A stretch of 64,000 bases of DNA, from positions 3,441-67,440 of the forward strand of contig JBDNJM010000017.1 of the NCBI GenBank assembly GCA_041687755.1. Direction: 5' to 3'. The notes below the pieces were generated by a model. The model had not been told where the DNA came from, ran no database searches, and saw only the letters and a list, made by a program, of their open reading frames with translations. Every line of letters starts with the position of its first letter. Within the stretch, counting starts at the first letter, position 1. Shown here one piece after another: positions 57,730-64,000 of the stretch. The position numbers and the translations under genes are program-made. This DNA is from JBDNJM01 sp041687755. GTDB lineage: Bacteria > Planctomycetota > UBA1135 > GCA-002686595.

Positions 57730-58686
57730 ATGATCCGCGCCACCTCCCTGTCCAAGAGTTTCGGCCGCCTCCAGGCGGTGCGCGACGTGAGCTTCGAGGT
57801 CACGACGGGCAGCGTCGTGGGCTTTCTGGGGCCCAACGGCGCGGGGAAGTCCACGACGATGCGAATGCTGACCGGGTTCCTCAGCCCCGACGCGGGCAGG
57901 GTTGAGATCGGCGAGTTCGGCATGGCGGAGCAGCCCCTCGAAGCGCGCTCTCAGGTGGGCTACCTGCCCGAGAACACGCCTCTTTACGGGGGGATGCGCG
58001 TGGACGATTACCTCGAGCACGTGGCCAAGCTGCGCGGCATCGCACGGCCCGAGCGCGCCCGAGCACTGGGGCGGGCGGCAGAGCGGGCCGGCCTGCACGG
58101 GATGCTGACCCGACGCGTGCGCACGCTCAGCAAGGGCTACCGCCAGCGAGTCGGTCTCGCCCAGGCGTTGATCAGCGATCCGCCGGTCCTGATTCTCGAC
58201 GAGCCGACCTCGGGGCTGGATCCGGCCGAGGTTGGCCGCATGCGCAGCCTCGTGCGCGAGCTGGGCACGGACAAGACGGTGCTCTTGTCGAGCCACGTTT
58301 TGGGCGAGATCGAAGAGCTCTGCGCGCGGGTGCTGATCCTGTCGGGCGGACAGCTCGTGGCGGACGACTCCCTGGACGCCCTGCGGTGCGGCCAGGACTC
58401 GACCCTGATTCTTGAGGTGCGCGGCCAGCTCGAGGAGGTGCGCGCACTGTTGGCGGCCCAGCCGGTGCTCGCCTCGTTCGACCTGGGCCCTGGGGAGCGA
58501 GAGGGTCTGCTAGAGGCCGACTTGTTCGCGGATTCCGGCCGTGTGATCGACGACGTCGCGGTGGCGATCGCGGCTGCGGTCGTCGGTGCCGGGTTCGGAC
58601 TCGTGCGGCTGGAGCGTCGCCGGCGCACGCTGCACGAGGTCTTCCTCGATGCGACCCGCGGCGCGGCCGAGAAGGCGTCGGCATGA
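57730..58686 (+). CDS. ABC-2 type transporter ATP-binding protein (GldA-like)
   Basis: The 318-residue ATPase has Walker A GPNGAGKSTTMRML, the signature LSKGYRQRVGLAQAL, Walker B LILDEPTSGLDP and the switch His in LLSSHVLGEIEEL. The C-terminal ~90 residues resemble the extension of the CcmA/GldA branch. It heads a five-gene cluster in which every gene overlaps the next by four bases (ATGA or GTGA). The nearest named model is the Gld/NosF-like export systems of Bacteroidetes, where A, F and G components form one machine. The exported substrate is unknown. Rho's stop and copy C of the element lie upstream. Confidence 0.95.
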   Translation: MIRATSLSKSFGRLQAVRDVSFEVTTGSVVGFLGPNGAGKSTTMRMLTGFLSPDAGRVEIGEFGMAEQPLEARSQVGYLPENTPLYGGMRVDDYLEHVAKLRGIARPERARALGRAAERAGLHGMLTRRVRTLSKGYRQRVGLAQALISDPPVLILDEPTSGLDPAEVGRMRSLVRELGTDKTVLLSSHVLGEIEELCARVLILSGGQLVADDSLDALRCGQDSTLILEVRGQLEEVRALLAAQPVLASFDLGPGEREGLLEADLFADSGRVIDDVAVAIAAAVVGAGFGLVRLERRRRTLHEVFLDATRGAAEKASA

Positions 58687-59432
58687 ACCGATTCCTTGCC
58701 GTCGTGCGGCGCGAAGCGCTCGAGCCAATGGAGGGCGCAGCCTTCTGGGTGGCCGGGGCCGTGCTGGCCGTGCTCGCGCACCTGACCTTCTTCTTGGTCG
58801 GGGTGCCCTTCGGCGCGCGGCCGTTTCCCGGGCTGTTCGCCAGCGGCTTCGCGAGCCTCGACATCGCGTTCGCTTGGGCGCCTACGATTCTGGCGGGCCT
58901 CGTGCCGGCGCTGACAATGGGGGCCTGGGCCGAGGAGCGCCGCTCGGGCACCGAGGAGCTGCTGCTGACCTGGCCGGTTTCGACCCTGGCGCTCGTCGCA
59001 GGCAAGTTTTGTGGCCGCCTGCTGTCGCTCGTCGTCCTGCTGCTGGCGGTGTACCTGCCCATGGTGGCGGTCGTGCGCTGGCTCGGACCCTTGGACCTCG
59101 GAACGGTGTTCGCCGCTTCGGTCGGACTCCTGTGGATGTCGGCGGCCTGCGTGGCGATCGCGACGCTGGTCTCGGCCTGCACGCGCGACCAGCTCGTCGC
59201 CTTCCTGGTCTCGACGCTGGCGCTGCTCGCGCTGCTGGGGCTCGGGCTGCTGGCGCGCATCGCGCCGGGCGATCTGGCCGAACGGCTGTGGAGCGCGAGC
59301 CCCCAGGCGCACTTCCTGGAGACCGGCGCGCGGGGCCTCGTCGACACCGGCGATTTTGTGCACGGTGCCGGCATCGTGGCCCTGTGCCTCGGCCTGACCT
59401 GGGTGAAGATTGAGCGCCGGAGGGTCGGGTGA
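58683..59432 (+). CDS. ABC-2 type transporter permease (GldF-like)
   Basis: The 249-residue membrane protein has about six helices, for example AAFWVAGAVLAVLAHLTFFL, LFASGFASLDIAFAWAPTIL and FLVSTLALLALLGLGLLARI. The EERRSGTEELLLTWPVS motif after the second helix is typical of GldF-type permeases. It starts at the ATG overlapping the ATPase stop (ATGA at 58683-58686) and should form the channel of the ABC pair. Its own stop overlaps the next start (GTGA). Confidence 0.93.
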   Translation: MNRFLAVVRREALEPMEGAAFWVAGAVLAVLAHLTFFLVGVPFGARPFPGLFASGFASLDIAFAWAPTILAGLVPALTMGAWAEERRSGTEELLLTWPVSTLALVAGKFCGRLLSLVVLLLAVYLPMVAVVRWLGPLDLGTVFAASVGLLWMSAACVAIATLVSACTRDQLVAFLVSTLALLALLGLGLLARIAPGDLAERLWSASPQAHFLETGARGLVDTGDFVHGAGIVALCLGLTWVKIERRRVG

Positions 59433-61186
59433 GCGCCCCGATCAACGAGGACGCCGTGAATTACGCCGCTCGCCGTCGGTGGAAGCTGCTGCTGTCCGGT
59501 TTGCTGATGGCGCTGTGTTGGCTACAGCTCCAGCGCGTATCGGATCGCTTGCCCGCAGGGCGCGCCGATCTCTCCGAGGATCGACTGGCGAGCTTCTCGC
59601 CCGCCGCCAAGGCAATTTTGGATCAGGTGGACGGCAGCGTCACCATCGAGGCGTTCCTGACGACCAGCTCTCAGTCCGGTTCGGTGGTGGTCTTGATGCG
59701 CCGCATGCTCGATCAACTCGACGAGCTGGAGCGCCTGGGCGGCGGCAAGGTGACCGTCGTGGTGTCCGATCCGAGCCGCTCCACCGAGGCCCAGACCCGC
59801 GCTCGCGCGCTCGGGATCCGCCCGGCCGTGCAAGACTTCACGAGCGGCACGCGCACGGTCACCGAGGAGATCTATCTCGGTGTGGTCGTGCGCCACGCCG
59901 GTCGGTCGCGCACCTACGGGCAGCTGCTGCCGAACAATCTGGAGTACGCGCTGCTGCAGGCCGTGGACGATCTTTCCCAGCCCGCGCGACGCGTTCTGGG
60001 CTGGATGCCTGGCGCCGATTTGGCGACGGCGCTGGCCCCGGCGCGGGCCCAGCTCTCGCGGCGCTTCGACGTGCGCGACGTGCGTGGGCTAGAGTCCGGT
60101 GTGGCGGTCGACGCCGACATCGATCTGATCGTGCTGGCGGGGCCCCGGGACCTGCATCCGCGGGCGGCCTACGAACTGGAGCGCTGGTTGCGCGCCGGCG
60201 GTCGCATGGCCGTGTTTGCTGACCGCACGCGGCTCGACCTGCAGACCGGCCTGATCGAAGAGATTGAGACGGGCTTCGGGGAGCAACTCAAGGTCTTCGG
60301 GCTGATGCCGGACCGGCGTGTCGTGTGGGATCGTGAGCTGCCCTCGCGCGGTACAGGGGGCGCGGAGTTCTATCCGATGCCGCTCCTAACGAGCGCCGTC
60401 GACGGGGCGGGTGGCATTCTGCCAGGGCACCCGATCGGCGCAGCCCAGCCCCAGATTTGGCTGCAGCTGGTTCATCCGCTAAAGGGCGTTCCGGCGGCGG
60501 GAGCCCCGGTGCCAGACGTGTTCCTCAGCAGCTCCGACACCGCCTTTCAGGCCCTGCCTGCGGGGCGTCTGGAAACGGGCCAGCGGGCGCTGAAGGACGA
60601 ACTGAATACGCTGCTCGCACGCACAGCGCCCGAGCGCTTCGTGCTGGGCGCGACGCTGGTGGGCGAGCTGGGGCGGGCGACGGATCCGGTGCGCGCGCCT
60701 GCGGCCGCGCCGTTGCCCGGGGCGCCCGAGCCCGAGGGCGGCTGGCCGCCACTCGAGCGGGACGCCAGGGGCGAAGTCGAAGTCAGCGAGTCGCGGCTGG
60801 TCGTGATCGGGGACGTCAACTGGTTGGTGCCTCAGTCCCCCGGCCAGCCGTCCGGGCTCGCCGCGCTGCTGCTGGAGAACACTGTGGATTGGCTGGCGGC
60901 GCGGCCCGAGCTCATCCAGCTGCGCTCCAAGCAGCCGACGCCGCGGCCCCTGCGAGATTTCGAGCGCGAAGCGTTCGAGGCTCTCGATCGAGAGAGCGTC
61001 TTGGTCAACCTCAGCCTGTCCGAGCGGCGTGCCATCGAGCGCTCGGCCGGGCGTGCGCGCTGGGGCGCGATCGCCGCCGCTTTTGGGGGCAGCCTCGCGC
61101 TGTTGGTCGGGTTGTTTGCCATTCAGCGACGCCCGCGGGTCGCGCGAGTCGAGCTGGCCGATGGCCGGCGGGGAGGGCAGGCATGA
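59429..61186 (+). CDS. GldG-like ABC-associated membrane protein
   Basis: The 585-residue product starts at the GTG overlapping the permease stop (GTGA at 59429). An N-terminal helix (LLLSGLLMALCWLQL) and a C-terminal helix (AIAAAFGGSLALLVGLFAIQ) enclose a ~500-residue extracytoplasmic domain of the GldG / ABC-type uncharacterised transport family. Visible landmarks are DLSEDRLASFSPAAKAILDQ, VTVVVSDPSRSTEAQTRARA and GGRMAVFADRTRLD. The domain probably handles cargo or a carbohydrate at the outer face. The stop overlaps the DUF4340 gene (ATGA at 61183). Confidence 0.92.
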   Translation: MSAPINEDAVNYAARRRWKLLLSGLLMALCWLQLQRVSDRLPAGRADLSEDRLASFSPAAKAILDQVDGSVTIEAFLTTSSQSGSVVVLMRRMLDQLDELERLGGGKVTVVVSDPSRSTEAQTRARALGIRPAVQDFTSGTRTVTEEIYLGVVVRHAGRSRTYGQLLPNNLEYALLQAVDDLSQPARRVLGWMPGADLATALAPARAQLSRRFDVRDVRGLESGVAVDADIDLIVLAGPRDLHPRAAYELERWLRAGGRMAVFADRTRLDLQTGLIEEIETGFGEQLKVFGLMPDRRVVWDRELPSRGTGGAEFYPMPLLTSAVDGAGGILPGHPIGAAQPQIWLQLVHPLKGVPAAGAPVPDVFLSSSDTAFQALPAGRLETGQRALKDELNTLLARTAPERFVLGATLVGELGRATDPVRAPAAAPLPGAPEPEGGWPPLERDARGEVEVSESRLVVIGDVNWLVPQSPGQPSGLAALLLENTVDWLAARPELIQLRSKQPTPRPLRDFEREAFEALDRESVLVNLSLSERRAIERSAGRARWGAIAAAFGGSLALLVGLFAIQRRPRVARVELADGRRGGQA

Positions 61187-62106
61187 ACCGTCTGAACCTG
61201 GGCCTGCTCGTGGCTCTGCTGGCGCTGATCGCCTTCGACTACGCAACGGCGGGCGAGCGCGTGACGCGCGAGGATTCCGGCGCCCTGTTCGGCGCTGAAC
61301 TCGCGGCGCGCACCGTCGCGCTATCGATCGCCGGCGCGGTTGGCGAGCTGCCCGTCGAGGTCGTCATCGAGCGCGACGGCGCGGGCGGCTGGATCCTGCC
61401 CGGGGAGTCGGGCCTGCCGGCCCTCGGAGCGGTGGTGCAGATGCAGCTCGAGAACCTTGAGCGGGTGCGCGGTCTGGATCGGCTCGGTGACGATGCGGAA
61501 GCGGATCGCTTTGGGTTCGGTGGTCCCGCCGAGCGGCGCGTCGAACTGAGCGATGCCGGCGGCGTTGCGATCGCGGCGTTCCGTCAGGTCCCGGCGCGCG
61601 AAACGGGTGGGTCGTACCTGTGGGTCGAAGGGCGCGGCGTCTACGGCGCGACGGCGATCGGGACGTACTCGCTCGACTCGACCTACTACCTGGACACGGC
61701 TCTTTTCAGATTCGAGCCAGGCCGTGCGACGGCGCTCGAGGTGCAGCGCGACGGAGAGCAGGTGTTGGCCCTGGTCCGCGGGGATGCAGGCGCCTGGGTC
61801 GACAACTCCGGACCCGCGGCGCTGGGCGAAGCACAGCCGACCACGCGAGTCGAGGCGCTGCTGACGAACTTGGCACGCCTGCCCCAGCGCGGGCTCGCGG
61901 AGATCGGCGGTGCCGGTGCACCCGACTGGACCTTCCGGGTGACGCTGGACGATGGCGCCGCAGAGGGGCTCGAAGTCACCCAGGTCGGCAGCGCAGGCTG
62001 GACAGCCCGCCGCACGGAGTGGACCGAGGACTGGCGCGTCGAACTGCCGCCTGCGGCGTTCCGCGACGTGCTCGTGCGTCTGGAAGGTTTTGGGGTGCGC
62101 AGGTGA
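61183..62106 (+). CDS. DUF4340-domain envelope protein
   Basis: The 307-residue product begins at the ATG at 61183 with a hydrophobic N-terminus (LNLGLLVALLALIAFDYATA) that acts as signal or anchor. The rest is DUF4340-like: several beta-rich units such as LPVEVVIERDGAGGWILPGE, GSYLWVEGRGVYGATAIGTY and TALFRFEPGRATALEVQRDG. DUF4340 proteins are nearly always coded beside GldG-like proteins, which supports a shared complex. Overlaps of four bases on both sides show tight coupling. Confidence 0.88.
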   Translation: MNRLNLGLLVALLALIAFDYATAGERVTREDSGALFGAELAARTVALSIAGAVGELPVEVVIERDGAGGWILPGESGLPALGAVVQMQLENLERVRGLDRLGDDAEADRFGFGGPAERRVELSDAGGVAIAAFRQVPARETGGSYLWVEGRGVYGATAIGTYSLDSTYYLDTALFRFEPGRATALEVQRDGEQVLALVRGDAGAWVDNSGPAALGEAQPTTRVEALLTNLARLPQRGLAEIGGAGAPDWTFRVTLDDGAAEGLEVTQVGSAGWTARRTEWTEDWRVELPPAAFRDVLVRLEGFGVRR

Positions 62107-63905
62107 GCGCGGCACGGCCGGCCGGTGGGCGCCTGGCGCTGCTGGCGCTGCTGTTCGTGTTGCCCCTGTGCCTGCGGCTGTGGCCGATCGCCCACGGTGC
62201 TCCGGACAACTTCGTCCCGGACACCCACGTTGTGCGATCGGCGCTCGGCATGGCCCAGGACAAGCACCCGGTGCCGCCGGTCGGTCGCTACTCGACCTAT
62301 CCCTATCTGATTCCCTACACCCTGTTGCCGGTGTACGCGGCCGACTTCGCGCTGGGCAAGGTCAGCGGCCGCTTCGAGAGCGCCGAGGCGTTTAAGGCCC
62401 ACGTCCTGGAGCATCCGGAAGAGGTGCACCTGCTGGCCCGGATCGTGACGGCGCTGTTCGGGAGCTTGAGCGTGCTGTTTGTGTTCCTTGCCGCGCGAGC
62501 GATGGGCTTCGCCGTTGGCTCTTACGTGGCGGCTTGGCTGGTGGCCACGGGCCTGCTGCACCTGCACTTCTCCGTGCAGGAACGCCCGTGGGTGCCGATG
62601 GTGGCGTTCTGCGCGCTCGCCTGCTGGCCCGCGGCGCTGTACGCGAAGTCGGGCAGGCTCAAGCACCTACTGTTCACCGGGGCGGCCTGCGGCGGGGCCT
62701 TCGCTTGCCATCAGGCGGGGCTCGCGGTGCTCGGCCTGGCGGGCTGCGCCTGGGCTTTTGGCGCGGGCCCGTGGGCGGGCTCGAGCGCGCTCAAGCGCCG
62801 CTTTGGGCACGGGCTGGCTGCGGTCGCCGCGTTCCTGATCGTCTCGATTGCGGTGGGGCATCCGTACCTGCTGCTGCACGGCGCGACGCCCGCCGCCGAG
62901 GTCGCCGGCGCCGAGCAGATCGCTGGCGACATTTCAGTCGGAGGGCAGGCGCTGGTGTTGGCCGTGCGCCCCGAGTCGCTGGCGCGGCTGTCGAAGGCCC
63001 TGTTCGGGTACGACCCGGTGTTGGTGCTGCTGGGTCTAGCGGGGCTGCTGGGGCTCGGCGGGCTGTGGCGCCGACCGGGGTGCCGTGCGCCGGCGGTGTT
63101 CGCGCTCTTTTGGGCCGGGTTCTTCATGACCAACCAAAACGATCACGTGCGCTACCTGACGCCCCTGTGCGTGCTGCTGCCGTTCGCGGCGGCGGCGGCG
63201 GGCGAGCGCTTGTTCTCGGCCGGGACGGTGGCCCGCACGGCGCTCGTGGCCCTGCTGGCGCTGCCGCTCGTGCAGGCCCTGCGGCTCGGATTCGTGCTGG
63301 GGCAGACCGATACCCGGCACGTGGCGGAGGCGCGGCTCGACGAGCTGCCTGCGGGCGCGGTGGTGGGGATCGATCGTTACGGTCCGCTCCCCAGTCTCAG
63401 TGCGACGAGCCTGGAGCGACTGGCGGAGCTGCGGCCGCTGGCGCGGCGCGAAGCGCACCGTTTGGCGCTGCTGCAGGCGGGCGAGCAGACGGGAGGACTC
63501 GACGCCGTGCCGCTCGAGGATCTGTTCCAGTTCGATGATCGCCATCGCGGCAGCGAGTTGTCGCCCGCACTGCTTGAGGCGCGGCCCGAGCTGGGCGATG
63601 CAACCAGCGCCCAAGTGCTCGCTGCGCTGGGCGTCACGCACCTGCTGCTGGTCGATCGGGCCCCGGGTGATGGCGTGCCGTCGCTGTTGATCGATGGAGG
63701 CACCTCCAAGCCGTTCGAGCTGGGGCCGCGGGCAGGGGAGCCGGCGCCGAAGCTGTTACCAGTCGTGCCGCGGCAGACCCTTTGGAGGATCGAACCGGGA
63801 GAGGGGGCCGCGGAGGCGCGGCTGCCGACGGAATTGGACTTCGCCCTGACCTCGATCTGGCAGGTGAGCCGGCCGGGGCCGCAGCTGACGCTCGTCGAGC
63901 TCTAG
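62103..63905 (+). CDS. polytopic membrane protein, GT-C glycosyltransferase-like
   Basis: The start is the GTG at 62103 overlapping the DUF4340 stop (GTGA). The 600-residue product has about ten membrane helices (from RLALLALLFVLPLCLRLWPI to ARTALVALLALPLVQALRLG) and a soluble C-terminus of about 180 residues. An acidic loop (DNFVPDTHVV) after helix 1 is where GT-C enzymes keep their catalytic Asp, and the layout fits the PMT/ArnT (GT39-like) branch. That would make it a lipid-linked sugar transferase acting outside. The identification is from layout, not strong motif identity. It ends the five-gene operon. Confidence 0.78.
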   Translation: MSAARPAGGRLALLALLFVLPLCLRLWPIAHGAPDNFVPDTHVVRSALGMAQDKHPVPPVGRYSTYPYLIPYTLLPVYAADFALGKVSGRFESAEAFKAHVLEHPEEVHLLARIVTALFGSLSVLFVFLAARAMGFAVGSYVAAWLVATGLLHLHFSVQERPWVPMVAFCALACWPAALYAKSGRLKHLLFTGAACGGAFACHQAGLAVLGLAGCAWAFGAGPWAGSSALKRRFGHGLAAVAAFLIVSIAVGHPYLLLHGATPAAEVAGAEQIAGDISVGGQALVLAVRPESLARLSKALFGYDPVLVLLGLAGLLGLGGLWRRPGCRAPAVFALFWAGFFMTNQNDHVRYLTPLCVLLPFAAAAAGERLFSAGTVARTALVALLALPLVQALRLGFVLGQTDTRHVAEARLDELPAGAVVGIDRYGPLPSLSATSLERLAELRPLARREAHRLALLQAGEQTGGLDAVPLEDLFQFDDRHRGSELSPALLEARPELGDATSAQVLAALGVTHLLLVDRAPGDGVPSLLIDGGTSKPFELGPRAGEPAPKLLPVVPRQTLWRIEPGEGAAEARLPTELDFALTSIWQVSRPGPQLTLVEL

Positions 63906-63952
63906 GCACGGGGGGTCTGGTCGGGGGGGGTCCCGGCGGGGGGAAGGATACG

Positions 63953-63963
63953 GTGCCAGGCAC
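63953..63963. repeat. short REP-like palindrome after the operon
   Basis: GTGCC-A-GGCAC followed by GTTTTC lies 48 bp after the last stop. It matches, from memory, a class of small dispersed palindromes in environmental genomes, and may also act in termination. A single copy cannot establish it. Confidence 0.3.
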
Positions 63964-64000
63964 GTTTTCACCGGCTTGAGAGCCATCAGCCGCAAAGCGG

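Overview
The window is a 64-kb stretch of a high-GC bacterial chromosome (roughly 65-70% G+C by eye) that is densely coded, with many 1-4-nt overlaps between stop and start codons and frequent GTG and TTG starts. Gene content suggests a planctomycete or a close relative. The pointers are Ser/Thr kinase and sigma-70 pairs, a sigma factor with a C-terminal Cys/His tail, paired DUF1573 proteins, a HEAT-VWA secreted protein, a Tat-exported glycosylasparaginase, an FGE-sulfatase-fold lipoprotein and a GldG/DUF4340 ABC operon. This placement is an inference from families, with no taxonomic marker search behind it.

Layout. 1-4.8 kb: protein kinase, sigma-70 factor and a secreted M28 peptidase. 4.8-7.2 kb: a scarred region with two gene relics, a truncated tyrosine recombinase, a frameshifted beta-ketoacyl-ACP synthase III fragment and a methyltransferase of the PhcB-like type with a damaged N-terminus. 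7.4-13.5 kb (minus strand): ECF sigma factor with an overlapping multi-pass membrane protein, pyruvate phosphate dikinase and a lipoprotein. 13.8-20.8 kb: two DUF1573 proteins, glycosylasparaginase, dipeptidyl-peptidase IV-type S9 peptidase and a small lipoprotein. 20.9-28.5 kb: a type IV pilus / type II secretion cluster (GspE/PilB ATPase, PilT, second GspE/PilB ATPase, PilC/GspF) running into a sensor histidine kinase. 28.5-30.8 kb: two CNNM/CorC-type DUF21-CBS membrane proteins. 31-35.2 kb: small envelope proteins, OmpA-type lipoprotein, FGE-like lipoprotein and rsmA. 35.9-41.3 kb: dnaG, rpoD and a zinc-ribbon coiled-coil protein. 41.4-46.9 kb: a doubly frameshifted lipoprotein gene, radical SAM protein, a 143-bp near-continuous palindrome, a GNAT-like protein and selB. 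47-53.3 kb: second M28 peptidase, a 902-residue acidic membrane protein and a HEAT-VWA protein. 53.9 kb: tRNA-Pro(CGG). 55-57.5 kb: rho with a 420-residue disordered extension. 57.7-63.9 kb: a five-gene overlapping operon of ABC ATPase, permease, GldG-like protein, DUF4340 protein and GT-C-type membrane protein.

How the parts work together. Informational genes (rsmA, dnaG, rpoD, rho, selB, tRNA-Pro) are mixed with envelope and secretion genes. Signal-transduction modules (Ser/Thr kinase, two extracytoplasmic-type sigma factors, a histidine kinase) sit next to export machinery. SelB implies that the organism makes selenoproteins, but no other Sec gene lies in the window.

The signals that known families do not explain are four. 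The first is a perfect 70-bp inverted repeat between divergent genes at 44346-44488. The second is a stop-codon-linked element of about 90 nt, apparently structured, seen in three copies, with its 3' hairpin seen again in the rpoD leader. The third is a cluster of frameshifts and truncations around 4.8-6.3 kb. The fourth is a gene with two opposing frameshifts at 41.4-41.8 kb. The frameshifts could be real decay or assembly errors, and the sequence alone cannot decide.
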